A stretch of 64,000 nucleotides of DNA from JARRPM01 sp963792815. GTDB taxonomy: Bacteria; Pseudomonadota; Gammaproteobacteria; Pseudomonadales; Halieaceae. This document shows positions 45,061 through 55,660 of the stretch, in pieces. Positions within the stretch are counted from its first letter, which is position 1; each line of letters begins with the position of its first letter. The translations under genes and the position numbers were made by a program. Under the pieces are notes generated by a model. The model was not told the origin of the DNA, did not search any database, and was given only the letters and a program-made list of their open reading frames with translations. The DNA is taken from NCBI GenBank assembly GCA_963792815.1, contig CAWBXR010000001.1, positions 1 through 64,000 on the forward strand. Direction: 5' to 3'.

Positions 45061-45222
45061 GCTTTGTTCTCCAAGTTGCTGACTGACCCAATGATAACTG
45101 AAGATTGCCGGCGGCGAAGGCGTCGGCAAAGGGCTGTGGATTATCACAGTTGAGAAGTATTTTCATAACTTCCCATTATAAATTCCAGATTGACTATGGC
45201 GCCGCCACCGGGCGCCGGACCT

Positions 45223-46407
45223 TCAACTGAAGGCCTGTAGCCCGGTCTGGGCGCGGCCCAGGATCAGGCCGTGTACATCGTGGGTGCCCTCGTAGGTGTT
45301 TACCACCTCGAGATTGCACAGGTGGCGCATTATGGGGTACTCGTCGGAGATACCGTTGCCCCCCAGCATATCCCGGGCCACCCGGGCGATGGCCAGTGAT
45401 TTACCGCAGTTGTTGCGCTTGATCATGGAGATCAGCTCCGGCGCGATCTGGTTGCTATCCATCAACTGCCCGGCGCGCAAAGCCGCCTGCAGACCCAGGC
45501 TGATCTCCGTTTGCATGTCGGCAAGCTTCAGCTGTATCAGCTGGTTCGCCGCCAGCGGCCGGCCGAACTGTTTGCGGTCCAGCACGTACTGGCGCGCGGT
45601 TTGCCAGCAGGTTTCGGCGGCGCCCAGTGCGCCCCAGGCGATGCCGTAACGGGCGTTATTGAGGCAGCCGAAAGGCCCCTTGAGGCCCTTTACCCCGGGC
45701 AGCAGATTGTCGGCGGGCACAAATACATTATCCATGACGATCTCGCCGGTGACCGAGGCGCGCAGGGCCAACTTGCCCTCGATTTTGGGGGCGCTCAACC
45801 CCGCCATGCCTTTTTCCAGGACAAAACCGCGGATGTCGCCGGCATCGTCCTTGGCCCACACCACGAAAATATCGGCGAAGGGGCTGTTGGTGATCCACAT
45901 TTTCGCCCCGCTGACACGGTAGCCGCCATCGACACTGCGGGCCCTGGTGATCATCCCGCCCGGGTCCGAACCGTGGTCGGGCTCGGTCAGGCCAAAGCAG
46001 CCTACCCACTCCCCGGTGGCCAGCCTGGGCAGGTATTTTTCCCGCTGGGCCTCGTTGCCGTAGGCGTAGATGGGGTACATGACCAGGGAGGATTGCACGC
46101 TCATCATGGAGCGGTAGCCGGAATCAACGCGTTCCACTTCGCGCGCCGCCAGACCGTAGCTGATGTAGTCGACGCCGGGGCAGCCGTAACCGTCGATGGT
46201 GGAGCCCAGCAGCCCCAGTTCGCCCATTTCGCGGAAGATTGCCGGGTCGGTATATTCATCGCGATAAGCCTGCCTTACCCGGGGCGCGAGTTTGCCCTGG
46301 GCGTACTGGGCCGCGCTGTCGCGAATCATGCGCTGGTCTTCGGTGAGCTGCTGGTTGAGCCCGAAGGGGTCCTCCCAGTTAAATCCCTGCCATTGCCTGC
46401 CCGCCAT
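45223..46407 (-). CDS. gcdH: Glutaryl-CoA dehydrogenase
   Basis: An FAD-dependent acyl-CoA dehydrogenase that oxidises and decarboxylates glutaryl-CoA to crotonyl-CoA in lysine, tryptophan and cyclic-compound breakdown. The 394-residue protein matches GcdH in FNWEDPFGLNQQLTEDQRMIRD, CFGLTEPDHGSDPGGM, MWITNSPFADIFVVWAK, the RKQFGRPLAANQLIQ segment, DMLGGNGISDEYPIMRH and NTYEGTHDVHGLILGRAQTG, with the catalytic Glu in YEGTHD. The start has AGGAGACAG upstream. Confidence 0.93.
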   Translation of the reverse strand: MAGRQWQGFNWEDPFGLNQQLTEDQRMIRDSAAQYAQGKLAPRVRQAYRDEYTDPAIFREMGELGLLGSTIDGYGCPGVDYISYGLAAREVERVDSGYRSMMSVQSSLVMYPIYAYGNEAQREKYLPRLATGEWVGCFGLTEPDHGSDPGGMITRARSVDGGYRVSGAKMWITNSPFADIFVVWAKDDAGDIRGFVLEKGMAGLSAPKIEGKLALRASVTGEIVMDNVFVPADNLLPGVKGLKGPFGCLNNARYGIAWGALGAAETCWQTARQYVLDRKQFGRPLAANQLIQLKLADMQTEISLGLQAALRAGQLMDSNQIAPELISMIKRNNCGKSLAIARVARDMLGGNGISDEYPIMRHLCNLEVVNTYEGTHDVHGLILGRAQTGLQAFS

Positions 46408-46716
46408 AGACTGTCTCCTGCGATTTGCTTGGGGAAAAAAGGGCGTAGTGTCCTGCCCAAAAGTATTTAATGTCCAGGCAGATTACACCTGATTTTAACC
46501 GTCTGTATCCAGGAAGCCCAATGACCTGGTGACCGGTATATCATGTGCCCTTCACAGTGAGGGCACAGGCAGGCCGGGTTAGCGGGATATCGTGTGGCTA
46601 TCACGGCTACTTTGGCGGGGAGAAGATCATAGGGTCAAAATACCCTTGCTTTGTCCATGGGTCGACGAATCCGCAATTTCTGCCAGTCAGTAAGTTTCAC
46701 CAGGCCAGGGCCGGCG
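46408..46716. other. Intergenic region, no gene seen
   Basis: About 310 bases between the gcdH start and the monooxygenase stop. It should contain the gcdH promoter. Short frames across it do not look like genes and I saw no repeat or terminator of note. Confidence 0.5.
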
Positions 46717-48345
<1,629 letters not shown>

Positions 48346-48679
48346 ATCTGAACTCCTGATGCCACCGCACAGAGGTGACTGGGCATTTAATCTGTTAAAG
48401 ACCTATTCTTCAAGCATTGCAGAACAGTTGCGACGCAACTCATCGCGCAGCGAAGAATAGATCCCGAATAACGGCGTCACAAGGATAGTCATGCTGGCAG
48501 GGTCTGCCCTCTCATTCGAGTGTTGATGGGTGGTCCTTCTATATTGTTATTAGTTATACATGAATATACATTATTGATCATTTATAGCGAACAAACGGCT
48601 ATATTCGAGACTAATTGACAAGTATATACAGCTTCCGTACTTTAGAGGCTGTCGATTGTCAGCCCACTAAGTGAGCCCT
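48346..48679. promoter_or_regulatory. AT-rich divergent control region
   Basis: About 330 bases between the divergent monooxygenase and MEDS-regulator genes. The 3' half is clearly AT-rich and contains ATACAT at 48556-48561 and again at 48566-48571, plus a TATATAC at about 48623. These direct repeats are candidate binding sites for the adjacent regulator. No gene is seen. Confidence 0.45.
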
Positions 48680-49480
48680 ATGAATTCGTGGCACCATGAA
48701 AGCGCCCCTCTGCTTACGATTTCCGAGGCGGCAGCATTCCTGAATGTAAGCAAGGCGACGATCCGCCGTTGGACCAATGAAGGCCGCTTGCAGTGCCTGC
48801 GAATTGGCGCGCGGGATGAGCGGCGCTTTCACAGAAGCGAGTTAGACGCATTTTTGGGGGAGCCCAGCTCTCGACACGGTGTCAAACCCGGTCACAGCGC
48901 GGCAACTGAGGCGCCGTCTTCAGTGCAGGCCGGGCATCGTTGCCTGGTATCCAAAGACAGGGATGAGGAGTGGGGGATACTGGGCCCCGCTATTTTGTCC
49001 GGTCTGGAAGAGGGCGCGCAGGTCCTGATGATTGAAGTTGCCGATCGAAAAGAGCGCCTTGAAGCGCTGCTGAAAAGCAAAGGTTTGAGCAAGCGCAAAC
49101 TGGCGGCATCCCATGCGCTCAGAAGTGTGTCGGTTGAGAACTCCTATCTTCTGAGTGGCGAGTTCCGGTGGGACAGGGCGATTGCGTTTTTAGAGTCGGC
49201 GATTCTGGAGTCAAAGGCGCGTGGTTTCGAGAAAATATTGGTTGTTGGAGCCGACAGTGGCGCCGCAGATTCTGGCGGGACCAGCTACGCGGACGAGTTG
49301 AAGAAGTACGAATTGGGGGTCGATGAGATGTTGGCCAGGCACCCCAACGCCACGGTTCTATGCCCCTATACCGCCAGCGAAATTGACGCGCAACTGATGG
49401 TGCAAGGCTTTTTGACCCATCCCCATATGCAGATTAATGGGGCATCCGTCGCCGGGTTCCTCGGGCAGGTGGCGGTTTAG
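48680..49480 (+). CDS. HTH + MEDS-domain (DcmR-like) transcriptional regulator
   Basis: A 266-residue regulator. An N-terminal MerR/excisionase-type helix-turn-helix (LLTISEAAAFLNVSKATIRRWTNEGRLQCLRIG, residues about 10-60) is joined to a MEDS domain (about 85-260: AGHRCLVSKDRDEEWGILGPAILSGLEEGAQVLMIEV...). The MEDS domain is the ligand sensor of DcmR, the dichloromethane-responsive regulator of methylotrophs, and of methanogen proteins. It starts at ATG 48680 or a GTG at 48671. It probably responds to a small organic compound and controls the divergent monooxygenase and the downstream genes. Confidence 0.8.
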   Translation: MNSWHHESAPLLTISEAAAFLNVSKATIRRWTNEGRLQCLRIGARDERRFHRSELDAFLGEPSSRHGVKPGHSAATEAPSSVQAGHRCLVSKDRDEEWGILGPAILSGLEEGAQVLMIEVADRKERLEALLKSKGLSKRKLAASHALRSVSVENSYLLSGEFRWDRAIAFLESAILESKARGFEKILVVGADSGAADSGGTSYADELKKYELGVDEMLARHPNATVLCPYTASEIDAQLMVQGFLTHPHMQINGASVAGFLGQVAV

Positions 49481-49513
49481 TCGCAGCAGATAACGATAAG
49501 GGAGGGAGCTTTT

Positions 49514-50401
49514 ATGCAAGCCAATTACAGCTACCAGCAAAAAGATGTCGACGAGATCGTCGTGCGCGATTTCAACTTCGAGTTTCCCGATGATATCGAC
49601 CCGGTCTGGGTGCCCGATAACCCGGTTCGCTCCCATATGTTCAATGGTTTTTCCCTTACTATGCCTTACCTGGAGCCCTATCTCATACGCGCTGCATTAA
49701 GGGCCCGCGAACATATTACGGATCCAGATCTGCTGGAGGATATCAAGGGCTTTAACCGCCAGGAAGCCAATCACTACAAATGTCATCGCCGCTATAACGA
49801 TTTGCTGAAAGCCAATGGCTACCCGGAGTTGGAGGAAGTCGAAGCGCACATGACCAGGGCCTATGCCAAGCTGGAGTCCAGAAGTTTGCAGACCCAGCTG
49901 GCGTACTCCGCCGGCTTTGAATCGATGACATGTGGGTTTACCCACTGGTTCGTCGCCAAGCGTAAATCCCTTTTTGCCGGTACATGCCCGTACGTGAGTT
50001 CGTTCTGGATTGTGCACATGATTGAAGAGGGCGAACACAAGACGGTCGCTTTCGATACCTATATGGCTTACTCAGGCAAATATCTTCCGCGTTTACTGGG
50101 TGTCTTTCACGGCAGCTGGCATGTGATCGGTTTGGGGCTGTGGGCAATGATTATTGCTTTGAAGAAAGACAGAATTCTTTATCGCCCGAAAACGCTTTGG
50201 CAGATTGCAAAAGAGATGACTTCCATGTGTATCAACGTCGGTCCATTTATGTTCAGAGCACTACTGCCCGGCTTCAATCCGCGAAAAGAGGCAGACCCGC
50301 AGTGGATGATGGATTGGATCAAAGGCTACGCGGGCCTCCCCAAGGGTGCAGCTATGCCATTGGTGGACACCAGGGACCCGGAAATGCCAGTGCCTTTTTG
50401 A
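49514..50401 (+). CDS. PF10118-type ferritin-like metal-dependent hydrolase family protein
   Basis: A 295-residue, mostly helical protein. FNRQEANHYKCHRRYND and HMIEEGEHKTVAFDTYM supply Glu and His residues of a di-iron-type centre, matching the predicted metal-dependent hydrolase family PF10118 (COG3687). A hydrophobic stretch (FHGSWHVIGLGLWAMIIAL) suggests membrane contact. The biochemical role is unknown; members are often beside monooxygenases. AGGGAGGGAG precedes the ATG. It is 33 bases after the regulator, so probably co-transcribed. Confidence 0.78.
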   Translation: MQANYSYQQKDVDEIVVRDFNFEFPDDIDPVWVPDNPVRSHMFNGFSLTMPYLEPYLIRAALRAREHITDPDLLEDIKGFNRQEANHYKCHRRYNDLLKANGYPELEEVEAHMTRAYAKLESRSLQTQLAYSAGFESMTCGFTHWFVAKRKSLFAGTCPYVSSFWIVHMIEEGEHKTVAFDTYMAYSGKYLPRLLGVFHGSWHVIGLGLWAMIIALKKDRILYRPKTLWQIAKEMTSMCINVGPFMFRALLPGFNPRKEADPQWMMDWIKGYAGLPKGAAMPLVDTRDPEMPVPF

Positions 50402-50482
50402 GGCAGTCTGATAATTAGAACCCGGCCCCGGTCTATCCGGAACCAAACTAAATAAAAGTAATTCTTTGGGTGAAAGTGAATT

Positions 50483-51205
50483 ATGGAGATGAATTATCGT
50501 TTTCAACAATTATGTGCCTGCTCTGGGGTGGCGCTGGTGCTCATTCTATTTTCACTTTTAATCGTAATGGGCTTTTTGCCTCCTCCCAGTCCTTCGGAAG
50601 GCGCTGATGCCATTGCCGCTTACTATGCAAATGATTCCTGGGTTTTTCTTCTGGGTGGGGCGGTCACTATTCAATTATCTGCGTTGGGCGTTATCTGGAC
50701 TGCGGCTATCAGTGTGCAACTTCGGCATATCGAGGGTAATTTACCGCCGATATTCAGCCTTTCGCAGTTGGTCTGCGGAGTGTTGGCCAATTCCGTATTC
50801 ATCTTTGCGTGCGCAGGCTGGATTGTGTGTGCGTTTCGACCGGAGCGCGCGCCCGAGATTATCCAGACACTGAATGACTGGACATTTATTGTATTCCTGG
50901 GGACCGTGACTCCGCTTATGGGCCAGGCCCTGAGTATCGGTATTGCCACTTTTTCTGATGAATCTGTCGAGCCGATATTCCCCCGCTGGGCCGGTTTCTT
51001 CAACTGCTGGGTAGCGGCGATATTCTTGCCGGCGGGTCTTATTCCCTTTTTCAAATCGGGTCCCTTTGCCTGGGATGGACTGTTCGGCTTATGGCTGCCG
51101 GTTGCAGTATTCGGCGGCTGGGTGGTAATCATGTCATTGCTGGTGTTGAGCGCGATAAAACGTCAAAAAGCCGAAGCTTTTGCCGCTCGGGCAGGCGCAC
51201 AATAG
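50483..51205 (+). CDS. Multi-helix membrane protein of unknown function
   Basis: A 240-residue protein with six to seven predicted membrane helices: N-terminal VALVLILFSLLIVMGFLPPP with a Pro-rich loop, then further hydrophobic segments ending in a basic KRQKAEAFAARAG tail. I do not recognise the family. It is between the ferritin-like protein and the oxidase subunit III gene; the spacing suggests one transcription unit and a membrane partner role. Two in-frame ATGs lie two codons apart at the start. Confidence 0.65.
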   Translation: MEMNYRFQQLCACSGVALVLILFSLLIVMGFLPPPSPSEGADAIAAYYANDSWVFLLGGAVTIQLSALGVIWTAAISVQLRHIEGNLPPIFSLSQLVCGVLANSVFIFACAGWIVCAFRPERAPEIIQTLNDWTFIVFLGTVTPLMGQALSIGIATFSDESVEPIFPRWAGFFNCWVAAIFLPAGLIPFFKSGPFAWDGLFGLWLPVAVFGGWVVIMSLLVLSAIKRQKAEAFAARAGAQ

Positions 51206-51221
51206 AATCGGAATACACTTC

Positions 51222-51812
51222 TTGAACAGACCATTTGCGGCAGGACGGGTAGCGCCGGTTGCCAGGCGCCTGCCCGGGGAAGAAGGGATATGGGTATTTG
51301 TTTTAGGGGATATGCTGCTGTTTTCCCTCTTCTTTGGCACCTTTTTATATTACCGCAATGAGCAGACTGAGCTCTTTTTACAGTCCCAGCTACTGCTGAA
51401 TAAAAATTACGGCATCGTTAATACACTGTTGCTGCTTACCAGTTCCTGGTTTGTTGCGACAGCAGTGCACATGTATCGCAAGAAAAATACTGTATGGGCT
51501 GCCCGTTTTCTGGCGTCAGGTTTCTTATGTGGCCTTGGGTTCGCCATTATCAAAGTTGCCGAATTCACTGAAAAGTTCAGTGCCGGAATTACGCTCAACA
51601 CCAATGATTTCTTTATGTATTACTTTATGTTTACGGGGATTCACTTCGTACATGTATTAATAGGCCTGGTGGTTTTGTTTTTTGTGCGGCGCACGGTACT
51701 GCACGTGCCCGACGGCAGTGGAATGCGCACACTGGAAAATGGCGCGACGTTCTGGCACATGGTCGATCTGCTTTGGATCGTGCTATTTCCCCTGATCTAC
51801 TTGTTGAAATGA
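51222..51812 (+). CDS. Cytochrome c oxidase subunit III-like (NorE-type) protein
   Basis: A heme-copper-oxidase subunit III family protein, about 196 residues from a TTG start, five membrane helices. LPGEEGIWVFVLGDMLLFSLFFGTF, YFMFTGIHFVHVLIGLVVLFFV and ATFWHMVDLLWIVLFPLIYLL are the family's conserved helices. Start choice is uncertain; an upstream TTG at 51180 overlaps the preceding gene. No subunit I or II gene is present, as with NorE of denitrifiers. It is followed at once by a subunit IV-like gene. Confidence 0.83.
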   Translation: MNRPFAAGRVAPVARRLPGEEGIWVFVLGDMLLFSLFFGTFLYYRNEQTELFLQSQLLLNKNYGIVNTLLLLTSSWFVATAVHMYRKKNTVWAARFLASGFLCGLGFAIIKVAEFTEKFSAGITLNTNDFFMYYFMFTGIHFVHVLIGLVVLFFVRRTVLHVPDGSGMRTLENGATFWHMVDLLWIVLFPLIYLLK

Positions 51813-51813
51813 C

Positions 51814-52095
51814 ATGCTAGAAGGATTAGCTAAAACGATTACCGTGGTCTGGCTAGTGCTGTTCGCGGGGTCAGCAGTTTCCTGGTTGCTCGTACCCGAG
51901 GGTACGCATGCGGCCTCTGTTTTGCCCGGAATCGCCATCCTGTCGATTGCATTCTTTAAGGTGCGACTGATCCTGATATATTTTATGGAGCTCAGGTTTG
52001 CGCCTCAGCCCTGGCGAGGAATTTTTGAATTCTGGGTATTAGTAAGCTGGGCGGCGACTACTTATCTCTATGTTATCGGCGCCAGCTTACACTAG
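51814..52095 (+). CDS. Cytochrome c oxidase subunit IV-like (NorF-type) membrane protein
   Basis: A 93-residue protein with three membrane helices, typical of prokaryotic COX4 (PF03626): WLVLFAGSAVSWLLVP, GIAILSIAFFKVRLILIYFMELR and FWVLVSWAATTYLYVIG, with the family's KVRLIL..FMELR segment. It pairs with the subunit III-like gene two bases upstream, as NorE-NorF do. Without a catalytic subunit nearby it may serve an oxidase encoded elsewhere. Confidence 0.85.
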   Translation: MLEGLAKTITVVWLVLFAGSAVSWLLVPEGTHAASVLPGIAILSIAFFKVRLILIYFMELRFAPQPWRGIFEFWVLVSWAATTYLYVIGASLH

Positions 52096-52232
52096 GGAAT
52101 CAGAGGGGAGCGCCACTACCAGGGCAGGCGACGCCAGGATTGTTCAGCAAAGTCAGCGATCGACAGCATTATTAACTGGCAGGGCGATGCGGTCAGGCCA
52201 CGGAAATTTATACTGGTCATTGACCAGAGTTG

Positions 52233-52260
52233 GCCATATAATATGGCATTAATAGTGCCA
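52233..52260. promoter_or_regulatory. TetR operator candidate 1 (two overlapping palindromes)
   Basis: GCCATATAATATGGC (52233-52247) is a palindrome of 7-base arms, and TGGCATTAATAGTGCCA (52244-52260) has 5-base arms. The second matches sites at 54703 and 62627. It is 38 bases before the TetR gene start, consistent with autoregulation. Confidence 0.65.
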
Positions 52261-52297
52261 ATAAATGCAGTTTACGCACAAAGAAAAAAGAGACGTT

Positions 52298-52885
52298 ATG
52301 TCGGAATCGATAAAAACGGATGTCCTTGACGGCCGCCGTGCTCGCAGCGAGCGCAGCAAGCAGGCCATCATTGATGCAAGCCTGACACTGATGGCGGAGG
52401 GTAACCTTATTCCCACGGCGCAGCAAATTTCCGACAAGGCTGGGGTGGGCATTCGCTCTTTCTTCCGTCACTTCCTGGATATGGAAACCTTGTTTGCCAC
52501 GATCGACGAGCAGATTCGGGATTCCATGGAGGCGCTGTTTCTTGGCGGAGACCGGGATGGCACACGTGATGAGCGTATTCTCCATGCGATAGAGCGTTAC
52601 GGGGAGGGCTATGAAAAGCAGCGCAACATGGTTCTCTCCACTTCCGCCCAGCTGTGGCGTTCGGAAACCCTTCGCAAGAACTACGCCCGCTACCAGCGCG
52701 GGCTGCGCAAGGACCTTGACGAATGGCTACCAGAGTTGAAACAACTGACGCGCAGCGAGCGCGAGGCAGTGGATGCGGTTGCCTCCTTCGAAATGTGGCA
52801 CCGCCTGCGTTATCACCAGGGGTTGAGTAAGGAGGCCGCCATCGAGGTTCTGGTGAGACTCATTACATTACAGCTCAAAGACTGA
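52298..52885 (+). CDS. TetR family transcriptional repressor
   Basis: A 195-residue TetR protein from MSESIKTDVLDGRRARSERSKQAIIDASL. The DNA-binding part has GNLIPTAQQISDKAGVGIRSFFRHFLDMETLFATI, followed by a helical ligand-binding domain. The frame upstream of 52298 reads through the control region and was dropped. A candidate operator lies just upstream, and similar sites precede the DJ-1/MBL pair and the TonB receptor / haloalkane dehalogenase pair, so it probably controls the catabolic cluster to the right. Confidence 0.9.
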   Translation: MSESIKTDVLDGRRARSERSKQAIIDASLTLMAEGNLIPTAQQISDKAGVGIRSFFRHFLDMETLFATIDEQIRDSMEALFLGGDRDGTRDERILHAIERYGEGYEKQRNMVLSTSAQLWRSETLRKNYARYQRGLRKDLDEWLPELKQLTRSEREAVDAVASFEMWHRLRYHQGLSKEAAIEVLVRLITLQLKD

Positions 52886-52980
52886 ACGCGGATTCGGAAG
52901 GGTAATCCATGGCAGGGCAATTCAAGGATCAGAGTGACACTGCGTCCATGGTTGATCTGGCGAATACTGTGCTTAAATCC

Positions 52981-52993
52981 GGGACAGACCACG
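52981..52993 (+). repeat. Copy of the GGGACAGACCACG repeat
   Basis: Identical 13-mer to the one at 55690-55702. It lies 28 bases before the enoyl-CoA hydratase remnant; CGTGGTCTGT, its inverse, occurs at 53561-53570 just beyond that gene, so the remnant is bracketed by inverted copies. Confidence 0.65.
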
Positions 52994-53020
52994 ATTAATT
53001 AACCTGAATTGGACAACAGC

Positions 53021-53501
53021 ATGGATTTTTCTTATTCCAACCTCAAGCTCGAGGTCAACCATCACGTAGCCACCTTGTGGCTGAATCGCCCGGATAAACT
53101 CAACGCCATTTCATTCGAGATGTGGGGCGATTTCATCCGCGCCATGGAAGCGGTGGCTGCCGAGGGTGGTGAGCGCCGGGCAGGTGGCAGAGCTGGCTTA
53201 TACCGGCAAGGATATTTCAGCCGCGCGGGCGGAGAAGATCGGCCTGGTCAATGACGTCTACACTGACGCCGGCGCGGTGTATGCGGCGGCACTGGAAATG
53301 GCCGAAGAGATCGCCGCCAATGCACCGTTGGCGGTGCGTGGCACCAAGTTCATGTTGCAGCAGGGCGAGAACATGACCACCGAGCAAAGCCTGCTACTCA
53401 ATGGATTGTGGACGATGATGACCTCGCTGAATTCGAATGATCTCAAGGAGGCCATGCAGGCCTTTATGGAGAAGCGCCCCGCCAGTTTCACCGGCAGTTA
53501 A
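53021..53501 (+). pseudogene. Enoyl-CoA hydratase/isomerase with internal deletion
   Basis: The ATG at 53021 opens MDFSYSNLKLEVNHHVATLWLNRPDKLNAISFEMWGDF, a normal crotonase N-terminus, to about 53165. The remainder, in another frame, reads GQVAELAYTGKDISAARAEKIGLVNDVYTDAG and ends at FMEKRPASFTGS, a normal C-terminus. About 100 residues are missing between, including the oxyanion-hole loops (the AG(I/A)D and GGG segments) and catalytic Glu positions. The frame also changes at the junction. It cannot make active hydratase. The simplest reading is a deletion at the VAAEGGE/VVSAG joint; GGGACAGACCACG-type repeats flank it. Confidence 0.8.
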
Positions 53502-53560
53502 ACAGTCGATAGCGGGCCAGGGAGCAGGCCACTATTCAGGGCCTTCTATGTGGATTGAGC

Positions 53561-53570
53561 CGTGGTCTGT
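53561..53570 (-). repeat. Inverse partial copy of the GGGACAGACCACG repeat
   Basis: CGTGGTCTGT on the plus strand is the reverse complement of ACAGACCACG. The remaining bases have drifted (ACA in place of CCC). It lies between the hydratase remnant and the MBL hydrolase stop. Confidence 0.5.
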
Positions 53571-53582
53571 ACACTCTGTCTT

Positions 53583-54653
53583 CTACAGCCCGTCGCTGGT
53601 CTTGATAATTTCCTTCGAGTTTGCCGGCAGCGTGAATGCCACGCCATCCTCCCCTATGGTGTAGTCCGGGAAGATATCTTCAGCCCCGTTCAGGTATAAC
53701 AGGTCCTGACCTGGAATCACCAGCGGCGGGACGATGTGGTAGTACAGCAGGTGGCCGACACCGGCATCGCGGGCAGTTTCTGCTGCTTCCACCGGGCTGG
53801 CGTGGTAGTCCAGAATGTCATGGGTGATTTTTTCCATGATCTTGTTGCCCAGCTTTTTGGCGGTAGCGTTCATCATGTTTACCAGGTTTGGGGCCAGGGC
53901 CTCGTGTACTAACAAGTCGATACCCTCGGAGAACTTCTGGATGTTGGCCTGCTTGGTTGTATCACCGGTAATTAGTAGTGAGCGTCCCTTGTAGCTGAAA
54001 CGGTATCCCACAGCCGGTTCTACCGGCGAGTGGTCCACCGCCAGCATTTCAACCTTGAGACCTTCACCCTCGTACACCAGGGTCAGTTCACCCATGGGCG
54101 GTTTGTTAAATGGCACGGCCTGCATGCCGGCGGCACTCATGGGGGCCACCAGGTCGCCGTGGTGCTCATGACGATAGGTGAAATCCTGGGCATAGGCGGC
54201 GTTGAAACCGTCCACGACCCGCTCCACCCCATTGGGACCATAGACGGGCAGGGGAGTGGCGTTATCGCCCCCGGCCCAGCGCAGGGTGCTGATCTCGCCC
54301 AGTCCGTCGATGTGATCAGAGTGAAAGTGGGTAAGAAAAACGCCCTGTACGGTGCCGGGCTGGTAGCCCATGCGGGCCAGATTGCGCGGGCCGTCAGTGC
54401 CAGCGTCCACCATGAACAGCTGTGTGCCGGCAACCACGGCAACGCAGGGGCCGGAGGCGTTGGGCGCTGGCATCGGACCACCGGCACCGCACAACGCCAG
54501 ATGCAGGCCGTCTTCCAGTTCCGTGACAATGTTTGAACCCATGCGGGATTCCAGGCCTCTTTCCATCAGCCGGGTGGCGATGGTCGCCCGCTGGCTGTAG
54601 GCGATCACGGCTACCGCGGTAAGGATTGCCAGCCCTGTGACTGTCTTTTTCAT
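53583..54653 (-). CDS. MBL-fold metallo-hydrolase (exported, RNase Z-like fold)
   Basis: A 356-residue metallo-beta-lactamase-fold hydrolase with an N-terminal hydrophobic anchor (KKTVTGLAILTAVAVIAYS), so probably periplasmic. HFHSDHIDGLGE is the two-zinc motif; FMVDAGTDG, DHSPVEPAVGYRF, ITGDTTK and LLVHEALAP supply the remaining metal residues as in arylsulfatase/RNase Z-like members. The substrate is unknown. It diverges from the DJ-1/PfpI gene, with an operator candidate between them. Confidence 0.85.
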   Translation of the reverse strand: MKKTVTGLAILTAVAVIAYSQRATIATRLMERGLESRMGSNIVTELEDGLHLALCGAGGPMPAPNASGPCVAVVAGTQLFMVDAGTDGPRNLARMGYQPGTVQGVFLTHFHSDHIDGLGEISTLRWAGGDNATPLPVYGPNGVERVVDGFNAAYAQDFTYRHEHHGDLVAPMSAAGMQAVPFNKPPMGELTLVYEGEGLKVEMLAVDHSPVEPAVGYRFSYKGRSLLITGDTTKQANIQKFSEGIDLLVHEALAPNLVNMMNATAKKLGNKIMEKITHDILDYHASPVEAAETARDAGVGHLLYYHIVPPLVIPGQDLLYLNGAEDIFPDYTIGEDGVAFTLPANSKEIIKTSDGL

Positions 54654-54702
54654 GGTCGTGTTCTCAATGAGGGCGGGGTGATTGATGGCTGAACGTATTA
54701 TA

Positions 54703-54719
54703 TGGCATAATCAATGTCA
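54703..54719. promoter_or_regulatory. TetR operator candidate 2
   Basis: TGGCATAATCAATGTCA matches the 17-base site before the TetR gene at 12 of 17 positions, and ATATGGCAT is preceded by a similar AT-rich flank. It lies in the control region between the divergent MBL hydrolase and DJ-1/PfpI genes. Confidence 0.6.
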
Positions 54720-54792
54720 AATTAATATTGGGTCAGTGCGAGAACCTGCTGTGGCACCGTCTGTAATAGTTTTTTATTAAGGAAACCCTGTT

Positions 54793-55644
54793 ATGAAGAA
54801 GTTACTTACCGCCGCCGTTGTACTGCTGGCCCTGATCGGGGTATTGCTGCTGTCACTGCCGACGATTCTGCACAAGGCTGGCCTGCACCCGGAATACAAC
54901 GGGCCAACGGCAGAGCTGCCGGGCAAGCGCGCCCTGATTATCACCACCAGCCACGGCGTGCTGGCGGCCCCGGGGGAAACCGAGGGCCCGGCCACCGGTG
55001 TGATGGCCTCTGAGTTTACCCACCCCTACTATACGTTCCTTGACGGTGGCATGGAAGTGGACATTGCCAGTATCCGGGGCGGTGAAATACCTATTGACCC
55101 CCAGACTTTGCAATTCATGGTCAGGTCGCCGGAAGACGAGCGCTACCTCAATGATGCCATTGCCCAGGCCAAGGTGAAGAGCTCCATACCCATTGCCGAT
55201 GTGGATATCGACCAGTACGACATCGTGTTCATATCAGGGGGTTGGGGCGCAGCCTACGACCTGGCGCAATCCCCCGAGTTGGCGGCCAAGGTGAGCGAGT
55301 CCTACTACGGTGACAAGGCCGCGATGATCGGTGGTGTCTGTCATGGTGTTCTGGGTTTGGTGAACGCGCGCGACCGCGACGGCAAGCTGCTGATCGCAGG
55401 GCGCCGTATGACCGGGGTGACTGACAAGCAGATCAAGGAACTGGACATAGAGATCACGCCGCTGCACCCGGAGACGGAGCTGCGCAAGGCCGGTGTTGTA
55501 TTCGAAAGCCAGAGCTCATTCAGGGATTTCTTTGCTACACATGTGACTGTTGACGACGAGCAGCGCTTTGTCACCGGGCAGAACCAGAACTCGGGTTTGG
55601 AGACGGCGCATACCATGATGCGATTGCTGAGTGAGCGTGACTGA
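54793..55644 (+). CDS. DJ-1/PfpI family protein (exported)
   Basis: A 283-residue protein with an N-terminal membrane anchor or signal (LLTAAVVLLALIGVLLLSLP). A DJ-1/PfpI type-1 glutamine-amidotransferase-like domain follows: RALIITTSHGVL, the EGPATGVMASEFTHPYYTF region, YDIVFISGGWGAAYDL and the nucleophile elbow GGVCHGVLGL with the conserved Cys. Relatives are glyoxalases, chaperones or proteases; the exact reaction is open. AAGGAAACC precedes the ATG. Confidence 0.83.
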   Translation: MKKLLTAAVVLLALIGVLLLSLPTILHKAGLHPEYNGPTAELPGKRALIITTSHGVLAAPGETEGPATGVMASEFTHPYYTFLDGGMEVDIASIRGGEIPIDPQTLQFMVRSPEDERYLNDAIAQAKVKSSIPIADVDIDQYDIVFISGGWGAAYDLAQSPELAAKVSESYYGDKAAMIGGVCHGVLGLVNARDRDGKLLIAGRRMTGVTDKQIKELDIEITPLHPETELRKAGVVFESQSSFRDFFATHVTVDDEQRFVTGQNQNSGLETAHTMMRLLSERD

Positions 55645-55660
55645 TTGGGTGAATAGGGGA

